Assembly: GCA_002388005.1 (NCBI GenBank)
Contig: DGLO01000137.1
Span: 2,303 to 9,452, forward strand
DNA length: 7,150 bases
Direction of reading: 5' to 3'
Origin: Candidatus Neomicrothrix sp. UBA4542
GTDB taxonomy: Bacteria > Actinomycetota > Acidimicrobiia > Acidimicrobiales > Poriferisodalaceae
Below, in pieces: positions 1-5,942 of the stretch. Both the position numbers and the translations under genes were made by a program. How positions within the stretch are numbered: the stretch's first letter is position 1; each line of letters begins with the position of its first letter. The notes beneath the pieces were generated by a model. It was not told where the DNA came from. It did not search any database and saw nothing but the letters and a program-made list of their open reading frames with translations.

Positions 1-21
1 GCGGATGAAGGGAACGCATCT

Positions 22-1326
22 ATGGAGTCACGGTTTTCGGCTCGGTTACCGCATCCCTTTTATTCGGATCACGTCCTGTACCACGCCTACAACTGGGGTA
101 CGGCTCTTCCTGGCATCCGGGCCTGGGAGTTCGCCGGGTGGCAGGTAGAGAGCCGATCATGGGTCGACGGCTGCTACATCCACGCGGGATTGTCGAGAAC
201 CGGACCCATGTCGATCAAAGGCCCGGCAGCGGCCGAGTGGCTTGAGAGCCTCGTCATCAATAGCTTCGCGACGTTTCCGATCGGTTCGATGAAACACGCA
301 GTGATGTGCAACAGCGAAGGATTAGTTGTTGCACACGGCATCGTGGAACGGAAAGCGGAAGATGAATTCGAGTCATTCGCGGGTGGACCTCCTGGACGCC
401 TTGACCTTGGCGAACTACCTGACGGTGTCACAATCAGGCAACTGGATCACTACCTGTTTCAAATCGCGGGACCCACCTCGCTGCAAGTGATGGAGAAGGC
501 CTCAGGTGAAGATCTACGAGACATTAAGTTCTTGCGTTTCCGTAACACGACAATTAACGGCATCTCGACTGAGATTGGCAGGATCGGGATGACCGGCAAC
601 CTTGCCTATGAGCTTCACGGGCCGATGGCCGATGGACCCGCCGTCTATGACGCTGTGTATCAGACGGGGCGGGAACTTGGCCTGCAGCGGCTGGGGTGGG
701 GCACCTATCTGGTGAATCACATTGAGGGTGGCTTTCCCCAGATGACCTGGACTTTCGCCTCGGCCATGGATCCCACTCAGCACCCAGAGATCGCCGCGAT
801 GTGGAGCAACGTGTCCGGTTCAGTTGATCCCACCGATCGGCGGGCCCGCACCCGATCGCCGGTTGAGCTGGGTTGGCATAACTTGGCTCGATTTGATCAC
901 GACTTTCCCGGACGGGAGTCGCTGCAATCTGAGATCGATCACCCTCAACGAACCACGGTCACTCTCCGTTGGCACGATGAAGACGTTCTGGACACCTACG
1001 CCGGTCTGTTCACCGACGCCGATCGCTGCCGACCGATCGAGTTCCCCTACGCGCCTCAACGATGGCCGATGGCACACGCCGATCACGTTCTACTCAACGG
1101 CGAACCTATCGGCTGGTCGTCCGGCACAGCGTACAGTTCCCGCTTTAGACAGGTCATCTCGATGGGTTGCATCGACGTCGCCGCGGCAACGATCGGAACC
1201 GAATTGACGGTGCTATGGGGCAACCATGGGGAAGCCCTCAAAGAGATCAGAGCAACCGTTGAACGCTTTCCCTATATGACCGAAGGCCGCAACAGCGACC
1301 TCGACTTTGTCCCTCCGAACCCCTGA
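22..1326 (+). CDS. GcvT-fold tetrahydrofolate-dependent demethylase, LigM/DesA-like aryl O-demethylase family
   Basis: Predicted cytoplasmic aminomethyltransferase-fold protein of 434 residues, close in length to LigM (about 470). Members move a one-carbon group from substrate to tetrahydrofolate; LigM and DesA demethylate vanillate and syringate. Visible signs are the GcvT-like stretch MTGNLAYELHGP (190-201), FQIAGPTSLQVMEKA (146-160), and a C-terminal half that matches remembered LigM closely: GWHNLARFDHDFPGR (284-298), a YAGLF segment (326-330) and GTELTVLWG (392-400). Y229 in the GTYLVNH segment sits where LigM has catalytic Tyr247, but I see no tyrosine at the position of LigM Tyr29. An AAGGGA Shine-Dalgarno-like site lies 8 nt before the ATG. 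The frame is open to the window edge, so an upstream start cannot be excluded. It converges on the Rieske gene. The substrate is unknown, and DmdA-like or sarcosine-type demethylation is possible. The alignment to LigM is from memory. Confidence 0.8.
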   Translation: MESRFSARLPHPFYSDHVLYHAYNWGTALPGIRAWEFAGWQVESRSWVDGCYIHAGLSRTGPMSIKGPAAAEWLESLVINSFATFPIGSMKHAVMCNSEGLVVAHGIVERKAEDEFESFAGGPPGRLDLGELPDGVTIRQLDHYLFQIAGPTSLQVMEKASGEDLRDIKFLRFRNTTINGISTEIGRIGMTGNLAYELHGPMADGPAVYDAVYQTGRELGLQRLGWGTYLVNHIEGGFPQMTWTFASAMDPTQHPEIAAMWSNVSGSVDPTDRRARTRSPVELGWHNLARFDHDFPGRESLQSEIDHPQRTTVTLRWHDEDVLDTYAGLFTDADRCRPIEFPYAPQRWPMAHADHVLLNGEPIGWSSGTAYSSRFRQVISMGCIDVAAATIGTELTVLWGNHGEALKEIRATVERFPYMTEGRNSDLDFVPPNP

Positions 1327-1375
1327 CCGATTATCGCGCCCAGTAGTTTTGTGGTTCCTAACCAAGGGCAACTAA

Positions 1376-2602
1376 TCAGATTTGTGGTTCGTAGGTGGCC
1401 TCATCGACCAGCGCTAGCACCTCAGACTCGGATTCGGTGTCAACTAGCCGATCCACCCACGCGTGGAATCGTTGCCCTCCGGCTTCGTTCCTACCGAACA
1501 TGACGAAGTCCTTTGCCCCGCTTTTGAGGCCGCGCTGAAGCAGAAATCCCGTCGCATAGTCCTCATCGCGCACAACCTTAAGTAAGAACCGTTGCTGAGC
1601 TTCAATGAAAGGCCGGATCTCTTCGGTCGGCTCGAACGTCGTCAAAAAGGTTTGAGTTGTCGTTGACGTATCAGGAGTTTCACCCGGAAAGAGTTGCGAC
1701 ACCATATACATCCTCCCTCCACCTTCGCCGTTCGGCCCAGCCACGTGAAACGAAGCAATAGATACGTGCGGAAAAATGGTCCAGATGCCTGAAGTAAGCG
1801 CCCCAATTGACCACTGCGACTCGGGGCTTTGGTCGAGTCGCAGCGCTGAAGAGTCGGGGGCGCTCACTCGTTGGTGGGGACCCCAAGCGTCATAGATGGC
1901 TTTGTTACACAAGTCAGCACCGAAGCTCTCACGGTGAAGAATCGGGAGGTGATAGAAGTCGAGATAACCGTCGTAGGCGATTTTCCAGTTAGGTCCATCA
2001 ACGGTCTGTTGCCCCGTCAAGTAACAATCTGCCAGCCCTAGGTGCTCAAGCATTTCTTCATATCCGCACAAGTAACGCTCAAGGTCTGGCGTGCCCTCAT
2101 GGTTGAGACCCACAAATACGAGGCCGGCGCGTTCTAAGACAGGCAATTCGGTGAGACCGTTGCAATCCATGTCAACTTCGCCGAACTGGTCATGGTCCAA
2201 GATTCCGACTAGCTGACCCGAGTTGTCGTAGCTCCAAGCGTGATAAGGACAAGTAAAACGTCGCGTTGTTCCGGCCCCCTCGGCAACGACGCGGGCGCCC
2301 CTATGACTACACACATTGACAAAGGCGCGGAGCGTGTCATCGGCGGCGCGAGAAACAAGTACAGGCACACCCATCACTTCTGTTGAGCGATACGAGAAAC
2401 GTTCGACGAACTCGCAACTGAATCCGAACACAAGTGGAAATCGATGGAACAGTGAGCGAAGCTCGCTCAACCACCGGTCATGATCCAAATAGTGTTCAGC
2501 TGGCACCTTGGCAATGGTTTCGGCAAGGGGCACCGTGTCTGCTTTGACATGTGCGATAGTGCGCCGCGCCGCCTCTAACAATCTGTCGTTACTCACCGCC
2601 AT
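1376..2602 (-). CDS. Rieske [2Fe-2S] non-heme iron oxygenase, alpha subunit
   Basis: Cytoplasmic oxygenase component of a Rieske ring-hydroxylating or demethylating system, 408 residues, the usual length. The Rieske cluster ligands are C98, H100, C118 and H121 in CSHRG(97-102 region)...CPYHAW. The catalytic domain has NWK (205-207), bridging Asp D215, and iron ligands H218 and H223 in DFYHLPILH. The third ligand is probably D348 (or D346) in VRDEDYATGFLLQRGLKSG, which matches the family's conserved helix. The ATG at 2602 is used because the upstream ATG (AGCTTC context) is out of frame and quickly stops; no strong Shine-Dalgarno is visible. The gene lies 50 nt downstream of the ABM gene on the same strand, so the two are probably co-transcribed. 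No beta subunit, ferredoxin or reductase is present, which suggests a homotrimeric alpha-only oxygenase using electron donors encoded elsewhere. Substrate not predictable: aromatic hydroxylation, O-demethylation and quaternary amine oxidation are all possible. Confidence 0.93.
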   Translation of the reverse strand: MAVSNDRLLEAARRTIAHVKADTVPLAETIAKVPAEHYLDHDRWLSELRSLFHRFPLVFGFSCEFVERFSYRSTEVMGVPVLVSRAADDTLRAFVNVCSHRGARVVAEGAGTTRRFTCPYHAWSYDNSGQLVGILDHDQFGEVDMDCNGLTELPVLERAGLVFVGLNHEGTPDLERYLCGYEEMLEHLGLADCYLTGQQTVDGPNWKIAYDGYLDFYHLPILHRESFGADLCNKAIYDAWGPHQRVSAPDSSALRLDQSPESQWSIGALTSGIWTIFPHVSIASFHVAGPNGEGGGRMYMVSQLFPGETPDTSTTTQTFLTTFEPTEEIRPFIEAQQRFLLKVVRDEDYATGFLLQRGLKSGAKDFVMFGRNEAGGQRFHAWVDRLVDTESESEVLALVDEATYEPQI

Positions 2603-2652
2603 CGCCGCCGAAGCTCATCACAGACTCGACCGTCCACCTAACGTGGTGATAT

Positions 2653-3012
2653 TCACTCAGCATTTTGACTTGTGAAAAAATCGGCGCGAGGAGTGAAGGT
2701 TTCGTCATAGACAGGCTCGCTCAGATCACAGCGGAACTTGGCTGTGGTTGTCGCGACAATCCCTAGTTCGCTGAGTAGAGCGAGCATCGACCGGTAATTC
2801 CGATGTTGGAAGTGCGCGTCAAGCGACGGTTCGTCCGCCCACAGCTCGTAAACCTGAATGCGGTGACCATCGAAAGGATCGGGCCCGAAGTAGTACGCCT
2901 CACAACCCGCTTCGTCACGTCGAGTTGCTTCTTGGAGCGCTCGACTTTGATCGACGGCAAGGTCCCGGGTCTCGTTGTCTTTGAAATCAATGGTTCCGGC
3001 GATGATGATCAC
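2653..3012 (-). CDS. ABM-family (YgiN-like) putative quinol monooxygenase
   Basis: Small dimeric ferredoxin-like alpha+beta barrel protein, about 119 residues. The family (antibiotic biosynthesis monooxygenase, YgiN) oxidises quinols or phenolic intermediates without metal or cofactor, though many members are uncharacterised. Visible family pattern: N-terminal strand IIIAGTIDF, then ATRRDEAGCEAYYF (29-42), RIQVYELWADEPSLDAHFQH (51-70) and RNYRSM. I chose the GTG at 3012 because it gives the typical start just before the first beta strand and has AAGG about 8 nt upstream. A TTG at 3030 would add six residues (MCQGCF) without a convincing ribosome site. It precedes the Rieske gene by 50 nt on the same strand, which suggests it acts on a Rieske product or a side-product. 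It is divergent from the PPOX gene. Family call good, activity inferred. Confidence 0.85.
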   Translation of the reverse strand: MIIIAGTIDFKDNETRDLAVDQSRALQEATRRDEAGCEAYYFGPDPFDGHRIQVYELWADEPSLDAHFQHRNYRSMLALLSELGIVATTTAKFRCDLSEPVYDETFTPRADFFTSQNAE

Positions 3013-3057
3013 AAAGCAACCTTGACACAACTTGAGGACAGTTTCCCAAAAGCGTTC

Positions 3058-3063
3058 TAGCCT
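3058..3063 (+). promoter_or_regulatory. Candidate -10 box (TAGCCT) for a leaderless PPOX transcript
   Basis: TAGCCT fits the TAnnnT pattern of leaderless promoters and ends 6 nt before the ATG at 3070, so transcription could begin at or near the start codon. No Shine-Dalgarno site precedes that ATG. An exact TTGACA lies upstream at 3022-3027, but the 30-nt gap is too long for it to be the -35 partner of this box. TTGAGG at 3032-3037 is closer, with a 20-nt spacer. Confidence 0.35.
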
Positions 3064-3069
3064 CGGCCT

Positions 3070-3561
3070 ATGTCCGACGATTATGAAGACCTCCGCGAAT
3101 GCGCGTTGACTGAAGAGCTAGAAAGCGAACTGGTACACAGCCAGAGAGAGTGTGTCTTCATGTGGACCAACGTTGCGGGAGAGGCGTTCGGAGTAGTGAT
3201 GTCGTATCTGCCGAAAGACGGCGACCTTTGGTTGACCGCGGCTGAACACCGCGCCCGGATTTCGGCGATCCGTAGATTTCCTCGTGCCTCGGTTTGTATC
3301 TCCAGCACGGGCAGTCGTATGGGACCTAACAAGACGGTCTCCTACAAGGGAACTTGCACCGTAGTGAACGATCGCGCGACCAAAGACTGGTTCTATCCGG
3401 AGTTCTCTCAGTATTTGATGGGCGATAACGCAAGGGCTGATGCATTTTCCAAATACCTAGATTCCCCCGGGCGAGTAATCATCAGGTTCGAACCGGACTA
3501 TTCGCTGAGTTTCGACGGTGATCTTCTATGGGAACGGTCACCTGAGGTGCTTGAGAATTAG
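3070..3561 (+). CDS. Pyridoxamine 5'-phosphate oxidase (PPOX)-fold flavin/F420-binding protein
   Basis: Protein of 163 residues with a split beta-barrel pattern of PPOX-like FMN- or F420-binding proteins. Visible features are the first strand CVFMWTN (28-34), GEAFGVVMSYL (37-47), DLWLTAAEHRARISAIRR (52-69) followed by FPRASVCIS, which is the family's 'iwl.t...rak..nlrrdPr.s' block, and KTVSYKGTCTV (88-98). The C-terminus RVIIRFEPDYSLSFDGDLLW is typical too. Such proteins reduce or oxidise small molecules, often with F420 in actinobacteria; cofactor and substrate cannot be read from the sequence. It is divergent from ABM with about 57 nt between starts, so the two may share a control region. 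The 90-nt gap to the next gene holds a GC-rich hairpin, so the dehalogenase may be a separate unit. Confidence 0.8.
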   Translation: MSDDYEDLRECALTEELESELVHSQRECVFMWTNVAGEAFGVVMSYLPKDGDLWLTAAEHRARISAIRRFPRASVCISSTGSRMGPNKTVSYKGTCTVVNDRATKDWFYPEFSQYLMGDNARADAFSKYLDSPGRVIIRFEPDYSLSFDGDLLWERSPEVLEN

Positions 3562-3611
3562 CCGCTGCATCAGTTCGGTCATCTTTTGAGCTAGATCTCA
3601 GCGCTTCGACC

Positions 3612-3632
3612 CCGGGAGCCCTGTCGCTCCGG
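3612..3632 (+). terminator. GC-rich hairpin between PPOX and dehalogenase genes, possible weak terminator
   Basis: The bases CC-G-GGAGC (3612-3619) can pair with GCTCCGG (3626-3632), giving a 7-bp stem with one bulged G (3614) and a 6-nt loop. It lies 50 nt after the PPOX stop and just ahead of the dehalogenase start. No T-tract follows, so intrinsic termination is doubtful; it could equally be a control element for the next gene or chance. Confidence 0.3.
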
Positions 3633-3638
3633 CACGGT

Positions 3639-3644
3639 TAGTGT
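3639..3644 (+). promoter_or_regulatory. Candidate -10 box (TAGTGT) for a leaderless dehalogenase transcript
   Basis: TAGTGT fits TAnnnT and ends 7 nt before the ATG at 3652, the spacing of actinobacterial leaderless promoters. There is no Shine-Dalgarno site before this ATG, which supports leaderless initiation. No clear -35 is visible. The same hexamer recurs upstream of the SRPBCC gene. Confidence 0.4.
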
Positions 3645-3651
3645 CTCTTAC

Positions 3652-4611
3652 ATGTCTCCGACCATGACCTCGCCGACCGGTTTGGAATTCTTGCGAACCC
3701 CCGACGAACGATTTGAGTCGCTATTGGAGTGGCCGTTCGAACCCCACTACGTGACCCTCAACGAAGGACTTCGAGTGCATTACGTGGACGAGGGGACCGG
3801 GCCGACAGTTCTCTTGTTACACGGTGAGCCGACTTGGGGTTACCTGTACCGCAAGATGATCCCCGGATTAGTCCATTCGGGTTGCCGGGTGATTGTCCCG
3901 GACCTAGTGGGATTTGGCCGTTCAGACAAGCCGAGCTTGCGTGATGACTACACCTACGGACGTCATCTTCGTTGGTTGACCGAAACAATCCAAGCCATTG
4001 AAGGCGCAGCGCCACTAGGGACCATCACCATGTTCTGTCAGGACTGGGGTGGATTGATCGGGTTGAGCCACATGGCCCGACACCCAGCAACCTATAGGGG
4101 TGTCGTCGTATCGAACACAGGTGTGCCACTCGGACGCGACATCCGGATGAACGACGACGACGGTTTTTCGATGTGGCGCCGATTCTCCCAAGATGTGACG
4201 CCGTTTTTGGCATCCGTGTGTGTTGGCGGTAGTTCCTCCCCACTGAACGCTAAAGGGTTCGAACTTTCCCAAGAGGAGCAGCGGGCTTACGACGCTCCGT
4301 TCCCCGATGAGGATTACGTGGCCGGAGCCCGACAGTTCCCGCTGCTCGTTCCCACGTCAAGCACGCATCCGAGCGCTCCGATCTGCTGGGAAACTTGGTC
4401 CCTTTTAGCTACCTGTGAGGTGCCACTTACCACCGCATTTGCTTCCGATGACGAGGTCACGGGACCTTTGCAAGGTTTAATGTCGGCGAGCGTTCCTGGC
4501 GCCGCGAATCAACCCCATGTGATTATCGAGAACGCAGGCCACTTCATCCAGGAGCATCAGCCCGACCAATGTGTCGACGCGATTTTGGGTTTACTCAAGC
4601 GGACAGAGTGA
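3652..4611 (+). CDS. Haloalkane dehalogenase-like alpha/beta hydrolase (DhlA/HLD-I type)
   Basis: Alpha/beta hydrolase of 319 residues, close to DhlA (310). Haloalkane dehalogenases hydrolyse a carbon-halogen bond through an Asp ester, releasing alcohol and halide. Visible: oxyanion motif HGEPTW (57-62) followed by YLYRKMIP; PDLVGFGRSDKP (83-94); nucleophile D131 in CQDWGG; acid D267 in ASDDEVTGP, matching DhlA Asp260; base H297 in NAGHFIQE, matching His289. The two DhlA halide-holding tryptophans appear conserved: W132 next to the nucleophile and W175 in the cap motif GFSMW (DhlA GFTAW). The cap also has APFPDEDYVAGARQFP (215-230), almost as in DhlA. The ATG at 3652 has a TAnnnT box 7 nt upstream; ATG at 3664 is an alternative. 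The SRPBCC gene follows after 85 nt. Epoxide hydrolase or another esterase-type role is less likely because both tryptophans are kept. Substrate unknown. Comparison is from memory. Confidence 0.85.
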   Translation: MSPTMTSPTGLEFLRTPDERFESLLEWPFEPHYVTLNEGLRVHYVDEGTGPTVLLLHGEPTWGYLYRKMIPGLVHSGCRVIVPDLVGFGRSDKPSLRDDYTYGRHLRWLTETIQAIEGAAPLGTITMFCQDWGGLIGLSHMARHPATYRGVVVSNTGVPLGRDIRMNDDDGFSMWRRFSQDVTPFLASVCVGGSSSPLNAKGFELSQEEQRAYDAPFPDEDYVAGARQFPLLVPTSSTHPSAPICWETWSLLATCEVPLTTAFASDDEVTGPLQGLMSASVPGAANQPHVIIENAGHFIQEHQPDQCVDAILGLLKRTE

Positions 4612-4633
4612 TAGGTGCTGCTATGCGCACCAA

Positions 4634-4661
4634 ATGACACATCTACGCTGTGAGATAGTGT
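4634..4661 (+). promoter_or_regulatory. Candidate promoter for the SRPBCC-GNAT pair
   Basis: ATGACA (4634-4639, one mismatch to TTGACA) is followed by a 16-nt spacer and TAGTGT (4656-4661), the same -10-like hexamer seen before the dehalogenase gene. Transcription would start near 4668, giving a leader of about 30 nt to the ATG at 4697 that contains a GGGG stretch (4687-4690) in ribosome-site position. Read by eye only. Confidence 0.35.
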
Positions 4662-4696
4662 CAACCAGCGGCTATCTATACCGCGCGGGGTGCCCG

Positions 4697-5248
4697 ATGA
4701 ATGAGTTTCACGAGACGTTCGCTGCGCAAAATATGGTACCTACACCTGCCATCGAAGCCGCGTGGAAGATCACGGTTGCTGCGTCGGATGTCTGGGCAGT
4801 AATCAGTGAACCCGGCAATCTCACTAACGTGCATCCGTTTTGCGCAACGAACGAGGTAGAACGGTGGCCAGGACCTGGAGGCCGCGACCACGTTCATTAC
4901 TACAGCGGCGTTCACTACCAACGCGACGTGTTCGAATGGCGAGAAGGTACCGGGTACGACCTCATAGTGGGTCCACCACACGCCAAGACAGCGGTAGCCA
5001 CGTGGTGGATCGAACCCGATTCCCCCACGTCGTGCAATTTTGGTATCAACGTCACTTCCTACGTGCGCTCCGACGTGCCTCTAGAAGCACGCGAACAGTA
5101 TGAGGAGACAGTCATTCGCTCCGCTATCCCGCCCTACCTTCGCGGGGTCGTCCAAGGCGTGGCCTACTACGCCGAAACCGGTGACCCGGTAAAGCGCAAC
5201 CAGTTCGGTGCCCACGACATTTACTCGCCTGAATTCCCAACGCCCTAA
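4697..5248 (+). CDS. SRPBCC-family (polyketide cyclase/START-like) protein
   Basis: Helix-grip fold protein of 183 residues from the chosen start. The family binds hydrophobic ligands in a deep cavity and includes cyclases, dehydratases and Rieske catalytic-domain relatives. Visible: AAWKITVAASDVWAVISEPGN (roughly 21-41), the usual beta1-alpha1 'i.apa..vW..isd..n' opening; HVHYYSGVHYQRDVFEWRE (65-83) central strands; ATWWIEPDS and NFGINVTSYV strands; and a long C-terminal helix region (about 130-162). I chose ATG 4697 because the family pattern begins soon after, GGGG lies 6 nt upstream, and the open frame extending back to 4571 overlaps the dehalogenase end and looks non-coding. ATG 4733 is also possible. 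The stop overlaps the GNAT start (TAATG), so the two are translationally coupled. No catalytic residue can be named; the role may be ligand binding or cyclase/hydrolase-like in the catabolic set. Confidence 0.75.
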   Translation: MNEFHETFAAQNMVPTPAIEAAWKITVAASDVWAVISEPGNLTNVHPFCATNEVERWPGPGGRDHVHYYSGVHYQRDVFEWREGTGYDLIVGPPHAKTAVATWWIEPDSPTSCNFGINVTSYVRSDVPLEAREQYEETVIRSAIPPYLRGVVQGVAYYAETGDPVKRNQFGAHDIYSPEFPTP

Positions 5249-5706
5249 TGAACGTTCAACAGCACCCCAATGGTGTACGCACCCGACCGGCGACAGCCGC
5301 CGATCGATCACGGGTTTTCGACCTGATCGAACAACTTACCGGCCAGGTAGCGAACTCAGGGTGGGTCGCGGTCTATGAGTCCCACCTTCGAAGCGAACGT
5401 GGCGCGGTCGTCGTCGCTGAAAACGATGAAATGATCCTCGGTGTCGCCACGGTGTCCTACAACCTGACAATTCGGTATGGCGCCGAATACTGCGAACTTG
5501 AGGAATTGATTGTCGATGACTCGGCACGAGGTCTCAATTTGGGCCGCATCCTGGTGCAGCGCGTCATCGACGACGCTCAACAACGCGGTTGCGCGGAGAT
5601 CGGGCTTTATCTCGTGCCTTCCACCGAGGGCAACCGCGGCTTTTACGAAAAGCTTGGCTTTGAGGTCATCGGTACCGAGATGCGCCAAAATTTGAAAACC
5701 CAGTAA
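5248..5706 (+). CDS. GNAT-family N-acetyltransferase
   Basis: GCN5-related acetyltransferase of 152 residues, the size of a single domain, using acetyl-CoA to acetylate an amine. Visible: N-terminal VRTRPATAADRSRVFDLIEQL (about 10-30); AVVVAEND..ILGVATVSYN (53-72); motif A strand CELEELIVDDSARG (82-95) and the pyrophosphate-binding loop RGLNLG (94-99), where Asn replaces the central Gly of the usual RGxGxG; then AQQRGCAEIGLYLVPSTEGNRGFYEKLGFE, with motif B FYEKLGFE (132-139) intact. The ATG shares its A with the last base of the preceding TAA stop and has no ribosome site of its own, so translation depends on re-initiation after SRPBCC. Acceptor substrate unknown; it may modify a catabolic amine or act on a protein. 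Confidence 0.9.
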   Translation: MNVQQHPNGVRTRPATAADRSRVFDLIEQLTGQVANSGWVAVYESHLRSERGAVVVAENDEMILGVATVSYNLTIRYGAEYCELEELIVDDSARGLNLGRILVQRVIDDAQQRGCAEIGLYLVPSTEGNRGFYEKLGFEVIGTEMRQNLKTQ

Positions 5707-5734
5707 GCCGTATCAACCTGAAGCAAGACACCAA

Positions 5735-5878
5735 TCAGACCAGTGGCTCAGTTGCCACAAATCCCTGGTTCTCCAACTCACTCAATTTGGAGAGCGACAC
5801 GCCCGCAATACCTACAAGTATCGAACCGGCCAACTCCACCACCTTCAGCTGAGCGAAGGGTTTCAGCGCGCCGACCAT
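5735..5878 (-). pseudogene. Probable remnant of a CaiB/BaiF family CoA-transferase N-terminus
   Basis: The gap between GNAT and the acyl-CoA dehydrogenase contains a - strand frame from ATG 5878 to TGA 5735, 47 codons. It reads like the opening of a class III (CaiB/BaiF) CoA-transferase: MVGALKPFAQLKVVELAGS, then a Gly/Ala-containing stretch (VGIAGVSLSKL) and GFVATEP, where the family has 'L.VVELAG....AG..L..LGA.V..vEP'. The family is about 400 residues long, so this is only the first tenth. No continuing frame with family character is visible across the stop into the GNAT 3' end. It points away from the dehydrogenase, a common partner in CoA-ester pathways. It may be a decayed gene left by a deletion, a small expressed peptide, or chance resemblance. 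The longer upstream extension of this frame (to 6235) lies antisense inside the dehydrogenase and is not credible. Confidence 0.45.
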
Positions 5879-5942
5879 CAGCCATAGCCTAGGTTCGGCG
5901 GTTGTTCTGTGGGAATCGTGGTGTGCCAGCCCGCAGATTGGG

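Noticed and set aside
824..1207. Second-frame open reading frame of 127 codons inside the LigM-like gene
   Set aside because: It overlaps the conserved C-terminal half of the demethylase, and its Pro/Ser/Thr/Arg-rich translation is typical of a shadow frame.
1348..1390. TTTGTGGTTC repeated at 1348-1357 and 1381-1390, and a small TGGTT/AACCA hairpin at 1352-1364 in the convergent gap
   Set aside because: The second repeat copy is inside the Rieske coding end. The hairpin stem is only 5 bp and has no T-tract on either strand, so I cannot support a terminator or repeat element.
3022..3027. Exact TTGACA upstream of PPOX
   Set aside because: No -10-like hexamer lies 16-18 nt downstream, so I do not call it a -35 box; it also falls at the ABM 5' end.
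4571..4696. Longer SRPBCC start at 4571 (42 extra residues)
   Set aside because: It would overlap the dehalogenase 3' end by 41 nt. The added residues are Cys/Arg/Ser-rich with no family pattern, and the ATG at 4697 has a G-rich ribosome-site candidate.
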